Below, in pieces: positions 15,209 to 22,664 of a stretch of 64,000 nt of DNA. The notes beneath the pieces were generated by a model. It worked only from the letters and a program-made list of their open reading frames with translations, ran no database searches and had not been told where the DNA came from. The position numbers and the translations under genes are program-made. Numbering within the stretch: position 1 is the stretch's first letter; each line of letters opens with the position of its first letter. Origin of the DNA: Cellulomonas humilata. GTDB lineage: Bacteria > Actinomycetota > Actinomycetes > Actinomycetales > Cellulomonadaceae. The stretch lies in assembly GCF_013359775.1 (NCBI RefSeq), contig NZ_JABMCI010000071.1:124001-188000 (forward strand), written 5' to 3'.

Positions 15209-17644
15209 ATGGCCGTCACCGCGGATCAGGCTCGCGACAGCGGGTTGGTCCGCGTCTGGTCGTCCGCGGCCGACGCCCCGAGGTTGCGTCGGCCGACCGA
15301 CGTCCTCCTGCTGGTCACCTCCCTCCTCGCCCTCGGGCTCCTCGCCCTGGCGGCGCCGGGGCCGACCGGTGCCGACCACGCGCTCGACGCGGCTCTCGCG
15401 CGGCTCGAACCGCTGTTCGGCTGGCTGTGGAGCATCGTCTACGCCGTCCTGACCCTCTGGGCAGTGGGCGTCGTCCTGCTCGCCGCCGCGAGCCGAGGAC
15501 GGCGGCTGCTGCTGGTCGACCAGCTGATCGCCTCGGCGGTGGCGTTCGGTGCCGCGCTCGGAGCGGGGGCACTCGCCGGGACCGACCCGTCGCTGATCGT
15601 CGACGGCCTGGTGTCCTCCGGCCCACCGGTGGTCTACGTCGCGACCCGGGTCGCCATCGTCACCGCCGTCGTCGTCACGGCCTCGCCGCACCTGGCCCGA
15701 CCCTGGAGGTACGCGAGCCGGCTCGTCGTCGGGCTGGGCGCCGTGGCAGCGATCGGGCTGCATGCGACCAACCTCATCGGTGCGAGCGCGGCCATCGCCG
15801 TCGGGATCGCCGCGGCCGCAGTCGCGCACCTCGTGATGGGGTCGCCCCAGGGACGACTGACCGACGCGCAGGTCCAGGTCGCGCTCGCTGACCTCGGCGT
15901 CCTGGCCACCCGGGTGACCGCTGCTCCGGCACGCGTCGCCGCGGAGAACGTCCTCGTCGCGCGCACGGAGCAGGGCACGGATCTCCTCGTCAAGGTCTAC
16001 GGGCGTGACGCGTGGGACAGCCAGGTCGTCGGATCGCTGTGGACGGCCCTGACGCGTCGGGGTGAGCGCGCACACGTGTGGGGCACCCGCCGGTCCCGCG
16101 TGGAGCACGAGGCCCTCTACACGATGCTCGCCGCGCAGGTGGGCGTGCCGACGCTCGACGTCGTCGCGGTCGGGCTGGCGGACCAGGGCGACGCCCTGCT
16201 GGTGACGAGCACGCCCCACGCGCACCTGGGCCTCCTCGAGTCCGGGGCGCTGGGCGACGACACGCTCGGCGACGTCTGGCGCGCCGTGGTGGCTCTCAAC
16301 GCCGCGGGGATCGCGCACCGACGGATCGAGAGCAGCAGTGTCGTCGTCCGCACGGACGGTTCGGTCGCCCTGGCGGACTTCGACGCCGCTGCCCATGCCT
16401 CCGACGAGGGTGACCTGCGCACCGACCAGGCCCGGCTCCTGGTCGTCACGGCGCTCGCGGTCGGCATCGACCGGGCGCTGTCCGCGGCGGTCGGCGTCGT
16501 CGGACCCGAGGGCCTCGCGGCGGTGCTGCCCTACGTGCAGCCGGCGGCGCTCGGGAGCCGGACTCGTGCCGAGCTGCGAGGAGCGAGCTGGACGCTGGAC
16601 GAGCTGCGCGCGGCGGCCGTCACCGCCGCCGGTGTCGAGGATCCGCCGCTGGAGCGCCTGCGGCGGGTGACCCCGCGGTCGATCGGGAGGCTGCTCCTCG
16701 TCGGGCTCCTGGTCTACGTGCTCGTCACCCTGCTGGCCGGCGTCGACCTCGCCAGCGTCGCCTCGGCGCTCGCGTCGGCGGACTGGGCCTGGCTCGTGGC
16801 AGCTCTGGCCCTCTCCCCGACCATCCAGATGGCCCTCGCCGGCGCGACCATGGGAGCGGCGACCGCGCGGCTGCGGTACGTCCCGGTCCTCATGCTGCAG
16901 TACGCCATCCAGTTCATCTCGCTCGTGCTGCCCGCGACCGCCGCCCGGCTCGCGCTCGAGGTCCGGGTCTTCCAGAAGTTCGGCATCCCCGCCGCGACCG
17001 CCCTGTCCTTCGGCCTCATCGACAGCGTCAGCGGGTTCGTCGTGCAGGTCGCACTGATCGTGCTGATCCTCGTCAGCGGTCTGCCCGGCTTCACCTCGGC
17101 ACTGCCCGCAGCCTCGAGCACCGCGGGGTCCGACCCCACCAGCCCCTCGCTCGTCGTCCTGCTGGTGGCGCTCGTCGTGATCGGCGTGGGGGTCACCCTG
17201 CTCGTCCCCCGGCTGCGTCACCGCCTCACCGCCCTGATCCCGCGCGCCCGGGCCGCGCTTGCCGACCAGGGTCGTGCGGCGCGCTCCGCGCTCGGGGTGC
17301 TCCGCAGGCCGGGCAAGGTGGCCGCGATGCTCGGGGGGAACCTCGGCGCACAGCTCCTGCAGGCGGGCGTCCTCGCGCTCTGCCTGCAGTCGTTCGGCCA
17401 GACCGTCTCGTTCTCGCAGCTGATCCTCGTCAACACCGCCGTGAGCCTGTTCGCCGGCCTCATGCCCGTCCCCGGCGGGATGGGGGTCGCCGAGGTCGGC
17501 TTCACCGTCGGCCTCCAGGCCGTCGGGGTCCCCAGCGAGATCGCCGTCTCGACCGCCATCACCTTCCGGCTCGTCACGTTCTACCTGCCACCCGTCTGGG
17601 GAGCGGCCGCGATGCGCTGGCTGCGCCGGAACGAGTACGCGTGA
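15209..17644 (+). CDS. Flippase-like membrane protein (LPG_synthase_TM) with a central pseudokinase-like segment
   Basis: An 811-residue protein; ATG 15209 is preferred over ATG 15194 because AGGAGG (15199-15204) lies just before it. Three parts are visible: about six transmembrane helices at residues 25-215; a soluble segment at about 225-465 with protein-kinase-like features (LLVKVYG lysine, then HRRIESSSVVV and ALADFD where active kinases have HRD..N and DFG); and a C-terminal helical bundle at about 480-805 of the lysylphosphatidylglycerol synthase membrane family, carrying the conserved PVPGGMGVAE motif. The catalytic lysyltransferase domain of MprF is absent. This suggests lipid or polyprenyl-linked flippase activity rather than aminoacylation. 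The kinase-like HRD aspartate is Arg, so phosphotransfer is unlikely. Confidence 0.85.
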   Translation: MAVTADQARDSGLVRVWSSAADAPRLRRPTDVLLLVTSLLALGLLALAAPGPTGADHALDAALARLEPLFGWLWSIVYAVLTLWAVGVVLLAAASRGRRLLLVDQLIASAVAFGAALGAGALAGTDPSLIVDGLVSSGPPVVYVATRVAIVTAVVVTASPHLARPWRYASRLVVGLGAVAAIGLHATNLIGASAAIAVGIAAAAVAHLVMGSPQGRLTDAQVQVALADLGVLATRVTAAPARVAAENVLVARTEQGTDLLVKVYGRDAWDSQVVGSLWTALTRRGERAHVWGTRRSRVEHEALYTMLAAQVGVPTLDVVAVGLADQGDALLVTSTPHAHLGLLESGALGDDTLGDVWRAVVALNAAGIAHRRIESSSVVVRTDGSVALADFDAAAHASDEGDLRTDQARLLVVTALAVGIDRALSAAVGVVGPEGLAAVLPYVQPAALGSRTRAELRGASWTLDELRAAAVTAAGVEDPPLERLRRVTPRSIGRLLLVGLLVYVLVTLLAGVDLASVASALASADWAWLVAALALSPTIQMALAGATMGAATARLRYVPVLMLQYAIQFISLVLPATAARLALEVRVFQKFGIPAATALSFGLIDSVSGFVVQVALIVLILVSGLPGFTSALPAASSTAGSDPTSPSLVVLLVALVVIGVGVTLLVPRLRHRLTALIPRARAALADQGRAARSALGVLRRPGKVAAMLGGNLGAQLLQAGVLALCLQSFGQTVSFSQLILVNTAVSLFAGLMPVPGGMGVAEVGFTVGLQAVGVPSEIAVSTAITFRLVTFYLPPVWGAAAMRWLRRNEYA

Positions 17645-17718
17645 CGACGTACGCAGCCCGATCCACGCGATCATCGCCTCGATCGAGGCCGGCGACGCGC
17701 TCACCCAGGAGGTCTGCC

Positions 17719-17817
17719 ATGCCGCTCCGTCCGGCACGCACCGACAGCGTCGACGTCCTCGGCCACCCCGTCGCCACATCGGTGCGACGGCGCGCCTGGG
17801 GGGCGGTGACCGCGTGA
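17719..17817 (+). CDS. Tiny coupled ORF upstream of the DUF1622 gene (32 aa)
   Basis: AGGAGG (17707-17712) sits six bases before an ATG that opens a 32-residue frame, MPLRPARTDSVDV and on, rich in Arg and ending in ...TA. Its TGA overlaps the GTG of the DUF1622 gene (GTGA). This layout is typical of a translated leader that hands ribosomes to the next gene, which has no Shine-Dalgarno of its own. Whether the peptide is functional or only couples translation is unknown. Confidence 0.55.
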   Translation: MPLRPARTDSVDVLGHPVATSVRRRAWGAVTA

Positions 17818-18227
17818 GCTTCTCGGAGGTGATGGAGCAGGTCGCCCGAGCCTTCGAGGCGCTCGGCGCACTGATCCTCGTGCTCGGGTTCGTGTGGTCG
17901 CTCGCGCTCGCCGGCTCCGCATGGCGCCGCACGTCGGACGGCAAGACCGGATTCGTGACGCTGCGACGGTCCTTCGGCGCGGCACTCCTGCTCGCTCTCG
18001 AGGTGCTGGTGGCCGCCGACCTCATCCGGACGGTCGCGGTGGCGCCCACGCTCGAGAACGTGGTGGTCCTGGGCCTGATCGTCCTGATCCGCACCGTGCT
18101 CAGCTTCTCGCTCGAGGTCGAGATCGAAGGTGTCCTGCCCTGGCGCAGAGCCCTCGTCTCAGGCCCGACCCGGGTGGCCGAAGCCGCTCGACGCGCGCGC
18201 GCAGCACCTGACGCCCCGAGCGACTGA
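17814..18227 (+). CDS. DUF1622 family membrane protein
   Basis: A 137-residue integral membrane protein. Three hydrophobic helices lie at about 15-35, 50-72 and 80-98. The segment LEVLVAADLIRTV followed by VLGLIVLIRTVLSFSLEVEIEG is the hallmark of DUF1622. The C-terminal 30 residues are basic and Ala-rich. The GTG start overlaps the stop of the 32-residue upstream frame, indicating coupled translation. The family has no established biochemical function. Confidence 0.87.
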   Translation: MSFSEVMEQVARAFEALGALILVLGFVWSLALAGSAWRRTSDGKTGFVTLRRSFGAALLLALEVLVAADLIRTVAVAPTLENVVVLGLIVLIRTVLSFSLEVEIEGVLPWRRALVSGPTRVAEAARRARAAPDAPSD

Positions 18228-18257
18228 GGAACCGCCGCCGCCCCCGGGTGCAGCAGG

Positions 18258-19112
18258 CTACGACGTGACGAGCCGCTGCTGCCCCGCGAGGCGCGGGACG
18301 ACGGCGACCGGACAGTCGGCGTGGTGCAGCACCGCCTGGCTCACGGAGCCGAGCAGCAGGCCGGCGAACCCCCCACGACCGCGAGAGCCGACGACGACGA
18401 GGCTCGCGCCGCGACTCTCAGCGATGAGTGCCTGGCGAGCGTCGCCCTCCACGACGACCCGCACGACGGTGACCCCGCGCGGGTCGTGGTGCCGCAGGGC
18501 GCGATCGAGGACGCCCGCGTCGGCCCCCGACGAGGCGATCATGACCGCCCTCAGCGTGGATCCGTGGGCAGCCGCGAACGCGAGGGCGAGCTCGGTCGCA
18601 GCCGTGGCGGCGTCGCTGCCGTCGACCCCGACGACGACCGGACCGTGCGGCTCCGGGCGCCCGCGCACCACGAGCACCGGGCAGCGCCCGTGCGTGACCA
18701 GGGCAACCGCGACCGAGCCGACGAGCAGCCCGGTGAACCCGCCCAGCCCGCGGTCGGCGACCACCACGAGCGCGCTGTCCACGCTCGCGCGCAGGAGCAC
18801 GGGCGCTGGTGCACCCGGCACCACCCGGCCGGTGACTGCGACGTCGGGTGCGGCACGACGGGCCACCTCGACCGCCTCCGCCACGACGCGCTCGGCCTCG
18901 TGGCGCAGCCCCGGCGCCCCGGACCCCGTCGCGGCGGATCCCTGAGGCACCCGCAGCTCGGTCCAGACGAACGCGTGGACGACCTCGAGCGGGTACGCGA
19001 GCAGTCGCGCCTCAGCGGCGGCCACCGCTACCGCACCCAGAGCGCTGGCCGATCCGTCCACCCCCACCACGATCACGGGGGTCGGGACTGTCTCCGCCAC
19101 GACGGTCACCAC
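18258..19112 (-). CDS. Universal stress protein, tandem UspA domains
   Basis: A 284-residue protein of two UspA repeats (about 12-148 and 152-284), the double form common in actinobacteria. Each repeat starts with VVGVDGS and carries the ATP-binding G-x2-G-x9-G-(S/T) motif: DRGLGGFTGLLVGSV in the first and SRGRGGFAGLLLGSV in the second. Both domains can therefore be expected to bind ATP. Such proteins are typically induced by hypoxia or growth arrest under DevR/DosR control; a DosR-like box lies about 90 bases upstream. It starts GTG-GTG; the first is used. Transcription is divergent from the DUF1876 gene. Confidence 0.92.
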   Translation of the reverse strand: MVTVVAETVPTPVIVVGVDGSASALGAVAVAAAEARLLAYPLEVVHAFVWTELRVPQGSAATGSGAPGLRHEAERVVAEAVEVARRAAPDVAVTGRVVPGAPAPVLLRASVDSALVVVADRGLGGFTGLLVGSVAVALVTHGRCPVLVVRGRPEPHGPVVVGVDGSDAATAATELALAFAAAHGSTLRAVMIASSGADAGVLDRALRHHDPRGVTVVRVVVEGDARQALIAESRGASLVVVGSRGRGGFAGLLLGSVSQAVLHHADCPVAVVPRLAGQQRLVTS

Positions 19113-19134
19113 CTCTGGCGCTGCTCCTTCGGCT

Positions 19135-19153
19135 GTCGGACCGATCGTCCGAC
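19135..19153. promoter_or_regulatory. Inverted repeat upstream of the universal stress protein gene
   Basis: GTCGGAC (19135-19141) and GTCCGAC (19147-19153) are perfect inverted copies separated by CGATC. The 19-base element lies 22 bases upstream of the minus-strand start codon, where it could be an operator or a 5' untranslated hairpin. Confidence 0.45.
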
Positions 19154-19201
19154 CGGGGTGGCTGCGGACGGTAGAGCCGTTCGGCCCTGGACCCGCGAGC
19201 G

Positions 19202-19217
19202 GGGACCTTGGGCCCTA
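19202..19217. promoter_or_regulatory. Candidate DosR/DevR-like box
   Basis: GGGACCTTGGGCCCTA has the GGGACC-n3-GGnCCC form of the dormancy/hypoxia box found ahead of actinobacterial universal stress genes, with one asymmetric base. It sits in the shared promoter region of the USP gene and the DUF1876 gene. The assignment rests on pattern and neighbours. Confidence 0.4.
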
Positions 19218-19302
19218 CGCCACGGGCGGAGTCCCGGCGGACGCTGAACGGGAGGCCGCCCGCCGCACGGGTGGGCTGCCACGGGCGGAAGGGAGCAGTG
19301 CG

Positions 19303-19584
19303 ATGACGCGTACCTGGAGAGTCCGGATCGATCTGTTCGAGACCGACGACCTGCGGGGGGACGGCGACGTCACGAAGGCGCACGCCGAGCTCACCACGTC
19401 GAGCGGCACCCGCCTCGAGGGTCAGGGACGTGCCCGTCGGGCACCGCAGGACCCCGACGTCCCGGAGATCGGCGACGAGCTGGCCGCGGCCAGGGCGCTG
19501 CGCGACCTCGCCGACCGCCTGCTGCGGGCCACCTCGGAGGACATCTCCGCGCTCGAGCACGAGGACGTCCACATCGTGCGGTGA
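19303..19584 (+). CDS. DUF1876 (dsRBD-like fold) protein
   Basis: A 93-residue soluble protein preceded by AAGGGAG seven bases before ATG. The core GTRLEGQGRARRAPQDPD followed by VPEIGDELAAARAL is the DUF1876 signature. The family is small, restricted largely to actinobacteria and commonly adjacent to universal stress proteins, as here. No enzymatic residues are evident. Confidence 0.88.
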   Translation: MTRTWRVRIDLFETDDLRGDGDVTKAHAELTTSSGTRLEGQGRARRAPQDPDVPEIGDELAAARALRDLADRLLRATSEDISALEHEDVHIVR

Positions 19585-19691
19585 CCCCGCGCGTCGTGCA
19601 CCAGGAGGGTGACACGACCGGCCGCGGCGCGCCACGATGGTTCCGCCGCCGCGGACGTCGGCCCGGTGGACGGTCCCGGTGAGGAGTCGCG

Positions 19692-20339
19692 GTGGTGGTG
19701 TCGGACGGTGCGCGCGGGACGCCGAGTCACGTGCGGCCCGCCCGTGCGACGGACCTGCCCGCGACCCGCGCCGTGCTGGCGCGCGCCCTCGCGCACGACC
19801 CGCTGATGGACTGGATCTTCGGGTCCCACCCCCGCCGTGAGGCCGTGGTCGCGGCGTTCCTGTGGGCGCCCATCGAGGCGTACACCCTGGCCGGCACCGC
19901 CTGGCTGGTGATCGATGACGAGCGCGCCGTGGGGGCGGCCGCGTGGTCCGTGCCCGTGACCCAGCCGACCGCCGCGGACGGCGGCCCTGAGCTCCCGGGG
20001 CGCGCGATGGTGGACCTGCTGGTGCCCGCGGACCACGTCGCACTCGTCCGCTCGGGCTTCGCGGCCATGCACGGGCAGCTGCCGGAGGAACCCCACGCCC
20101 TGCTGCACTTCCTGGGCGTCGACGCCGACCGGCGCGGCCAGGGCATCGGGGGGACGCTCATCGAGGCCGGCCTCGCCGCGATCCCCGCGGACCTACCCGC
20201 CCATGTCAACACCACCGTGGACGCGAACGTGCGCCTCTACGAGTCGCACGGGTTCGTCCGGGTCAGCTCGGTGCGGCTCGGCGAGCAGGGTCCAGTCATG
20301 CACGGGCTGCGCCGGCCGGCCCCCGGACTCAGGCGTTGA
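19692..20339 (+). CDS. GNAT family N-acetyltransferase
   Basis: A 215-residue acyltransferase. GTG at 19692 is chosen because GAGGAG lies five bases before it. The acetyl-CoA pyrophosphate-binding motif A is DRRGQGIGGTLIEAGL at about 152-167, preceded by the beta strand HALLHFLGVD. The later YESHGFVRV is the usual motif B end. The substrate is unknown; no resistance or toxin gene is nearby. The 3' end overlaps the convergent DUF3592 gene by 11 bases. Confidence 0.87.
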   Translation: MVVSDGARGTPSHVRPARATDLPATRAVLARALAHDPLMDWIFGSHPRREAVVAAFLWAPIEAYTLAGTAWLVIDDERAVGAAAWSVPVTQPTAADGGPELPGRAMVDLLVPADHVALVRSGFAAMHGQLPEEPHALLHFLGVDADRRGQGIGGTLIEAGLAAIPADLPAHVNTTVDANVRLYESHGFVRVSSVRLGEQGPVMHGLRRPAPGLRR

Positions 20340-20814
20340 CGAGGGGGTGCCGAGGGCGCTTCGGCACCGACGCGACCGCGGCCAGCACCGCGAGCACCGT
20401 CAGGACGATGCTCACCACGGCGGCCGTGTCGTCGGGCCCACTGTCCGCGCGCGCGAGGTCCTCGGGCTCTGACGGGTTGACGAGCACATCGAGAGGCTCC
20501 CCCACCGCCAGCAGCGGGTCGTCGTCGTCCGAGGGGACCTCTCCGCGCATCGCGTCCGCGCCGGGTAGGGCGTACCGCACGACGTACCCAGCGACGTGCG
20601 AACCCCACTTGCCGCCGTAGGTGTGCTCGACGACGGTGCCCGTGGTGACCACCCCGTCACGGCGCAGTGCCGCGTTGTCGAGCACATAGCTGGCCGCCGC
20701 CGCCCCGAGCGCCAGGGCGGCCACCGCGAAGGCGGCGGCGGCGAACAGCCGCACGCGTCCGCGGGGGGTGTCCCGCACGCGGACGACGCCCTCCCGCGCG
20801 GCACGATCCGTCAT
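20329..20814 (-). CDS. DUF3592-like membrane protein
   Basis: A 161-residue protein with two transmembrane helices (about 22-45 and 130-150) enclosing an extracytoplasmic domain of about 80 residues with GVVTTGTVVEHTYG and VRYALPG strands, typical of DUF3592. The start ATG lies seven bases after CACACT on the minus strand, a possible leaderless -10. Function unknown. Confidence 0.72.
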   Translation of the reverse strand: MTDRAAREGVVRVRDTPRGRVRLFAAAAFAVAALALGAAAASYVLDNAALRRDGVVTTGTVVEHTYGGKWGSHVAGYVVRYALPGADAMRGEVPSDDDDPLLAVGEPLDVLVNPSEPEDLARADSGPDDTAAVVSIVLTVLAVLAAVASVPKRPRHPLVNA

Positions 20815-20894
20815 GCCGGACAGTGTGCCAACCCCGGCCGTCGATCGACGGAGAAGTCAGCAGCGCGGCGTTCTGCAGCGCCCGCGCGACCGGA

Positions 20895-21440
20895 TCAGAA
20901 CCGGTACGCCGTCTGGCCGTGCCCGCCACCGAAGGCGAGCACCTTCGCGGGGACGACCCGGTAGACCCACGCACCGTCGGACCCGCCGCCGGTGTCGCCG
21001 GCCTCGACGAACCCCTGGCCGCGGACCTCGAACTTCCAGTCGTCGCCGTACTTGGCGAACCAGGCGTCCGCCAGCCTCTGCAGGGCGTCCGGCTCGGTCA
21101 CCCGCGCCGCGGTCCCCTCGACCACCAGCTCGGTGCCGCTGTCCCAGCCGCCCGCGCCGGTACTTCCCGTGGTCACCGCGACGCGAGCGTTGCCGTCGAG
21201 GTTGCGCGTCTTCTGCTCCTCGGCGCCCGTGCAGAAGGCGAACACCCCGTCCACCCAGACGCCCACGAGGGGAACGGCGTGCGGACGGCCGTCCGTCCGC
21301 ACCGTGATGATCCAGTAGAGCTGCGCGTCCGCCAGCCGTCCCTCGATGGCGGACCACGTCGGTGCCGTGGCCGACGGGTCTCCGTACCGTGGATCGATCT
21401 CTCCGGTCGTCACACGCTGATCGAGCTGCTCGTTCACCAT
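20895..21440 (-). CDS. Pyridoxamine 5'-phosphate oxidase family protein
   Basis: A 181-residue split-barrel flavin/F420-binding protein. ATG at 21440 has GAAGGGG eight bases upstream. The barrel strands WIITVRTDGRPHAVPLVGVWVDG and FAFCTG are characteristic, and KTRNLDGNARVAVTTG is the usual basic phosphate-contacting region. Actinobacterial relatives use F420 or FMN for small-molecule reductions. No specific substrate can be named. It is divergent from dinB with a 123-base gap; I see no SOS box there. Confidence 0.83.
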   Translation of the reverse strand: MVNEQLDQRVTTGEIDPRYGDPSATAPTWSAIEGRLADAQLYWIITVRTDGRPHAVPLVGVWVDGVFAFCTGAEEQKTRNLDGNARVAVTTGSTGAGGWDSGTELVVEGTAARVTEPDALQRLADAWFAKYGDDWKFEVRGQGFVEAGDTGGGSDGAWVYRVVPAKVLAFGGGHGQTAYRF

Positions 21441-21551
21441 GGTGGCCCCTTCGCTCGGCGACACTCCGCGACGGACGGTGCTGCGACCGGGGATGGCCTC
21501 CTGACCGGTCGTTCGCGACGATACCGGGCGACGCAGAGGCCGGACACCGGG

Positions 21552-21557
21552 CAGACT
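21552..21557 (+). promoter_or_regulatory. Leaderless -10-like element CAGACT before dinB
   Basis: CAGACT is followed by six bases and the ATG of the DNA polymerase IV gene. The same hexamer with the same spacing precedes the small frame at 44014. No Shine-Dalgarno is present. Confidence 0.4.
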
Positions 21558-21563
21558 CGGCGC

Positions 21564-22640
21564 ATGGGCACGCGTGAGGCGTGGGTGCTGCACGTCGACC
21601 TCGACCAGTTCGTCGCGGCGGTCGAGGTGCTGCGCCGCCCCGAGCTGGCGGGCCGGCAGGTCGTCGTCGGAGGCCGCGGGGATCCGACGGAGCGGGGCGT
21701 CGTCTCGACCGCGTCCTACGAGGCCCGTGCGTTCGGTGTCCGCTCGGGGATGCCCCTGCGGATCGCGGCCCGCAAGCTCCCCGACGCCGTGTTCCTGCCC
21801 GTCGACGGCGCCGAGTACGAGGCCGTGTCGGGACGGGTGATGGAGGCGCTGCGGTCGTTGGGGGCCGTCGTGGAGGTGCTCGGCTGGGACGAGGCCTTCC
21901 TCGGTGCCACGACCGACGACCCCGAGTCGCTGGCCCGGCAGGCACAGGCGGCGGTCCTCGACGAGACGCAGCTGCACTGCTCCGTGGGCATCGGCGACAA
22001 CAAGGTCCGCGCCAAGATCGCCACGGAGTTCGGCAAGCCCGCCGGGCTGTTCCGGCTCACCGCGGAGAACTGGTTCGACGTCATGGGCGACCGACCGACG
22101 ATCGCCCTGTGGGGCGTCGGGACCAAGGTGTCGCGCCGGCTCGCCGCCCTCGGTGTCACGACGGTCCGCGAGCTCGCCGCCGCGCAGGTCGACGCCCTGA
22201 TCGCAGAGTTCGGGCCGAAGATGGGCGTCTGGTACCACGAGCTCGGACAAGGGATCGGCCCGACGACCGTGGACGACAGCCCCTGGATCCCGCGCGGCCA
22301 CAGCCGGGAGACGACGTTCCAGCAGAACCTCACCACCCCCGACCAGGTGCGCGAGGCCGTGCTCCGGCTGGCGAACGACGTGGTCGAGGACGCTGCCGAG
22401 GATGGCCGGTCGGTCGAGCGTGTCGCGCTGAAGGTGCGCTACGCGCCGTTCGTCACGAAGAGCACGAGCCGCAAGCTCCCGGCGCCCACCCGCGACGCGC
22501 AGACCATCGTCGGCGCGGTCATGGCGCTGGCGGACACCCTCGAGGACCGCGAGGTCCGGCTGCTGGGGGTGCGCGCCGAGATGACGATGCCTCAGGACGC
22601 GGACCCCAGCGAGCGGACACCGGTCCGCGGCCGGATCTGA
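21564..22640 (+). CDS. dinB: Y-family DNA polymerase IV with a non-aromatic steric gate
   Basis: A 358-residue translesion polymerase. The catalytic carboxylates are D12 (HVDLDQF) and D109-E110 (GWDEAF). The palm/finger segment YEARAFGVRSGMP and a C-terminal little-finger domain (about 240-345, with RGHSRETTF at its start) are present. At the position of the steric gate, F13 of E. coli DinB or Y12 of Dpo4, this protein has V17 in D-Q-F-V-A-A. Mycobacterial DinB2, which also has a small aliphatic residue there, readily inserts ribonucleotides. The motif III serine is Gly (LGWDEAF). No beta-clamp motif is obvious at the C-terminus. Probably leaderless; convergent with the GH3 gene. Confidence 0.9.
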   Translation: MGTREAWVLHVDLDQFVAAVEVLRRPELAGRQVVVGGRGDPTERGVVSTASYEARAFGVRSGMPLRIAARKLPDAVFLPVDGAEYEAVSGRVMEALRSLGAVVEVLGWDEAFLGATTDDPESLARQAQAAVLDETQLHCSVGIGDNKVRAKIATEFGKPAGLFRLTAENWFDVMGDRPTIALWGVGTKVSRRLAALGVTTVRELAAAQVDALIAEFGPKMGVWYHELGQGIGPTTVDDSPWIPRGHSRETTFQQNLTTPDQVREAVLRLANDVVEDAAEDGRSVERVALKVRYAPFVTKSTSRKLPAPTRDAQTIVGAVMALADTLEDREVRLLGVRAEMTMPQDADPSERTPVRGRI

Positions 22641-22664
22641 CCACGGACCGGCGTTCTCGCGGCC

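Noticed and set aside
15185..18094. Minus-strand open frame of 969 codons opposite the flippase-like gene
   Set aside because: It is antisense to clear membrane and LPG-synthase-like motifs, has Arg/Gly/Asp-rich low-complexity translation, and no ribosome binding site. High GC keeps antisense frames open.
21441..21563. SOS (LexA) box upstream of dinB
   Set aside because: No GAAC-n4-GTTC-like sequence is present in the gap.
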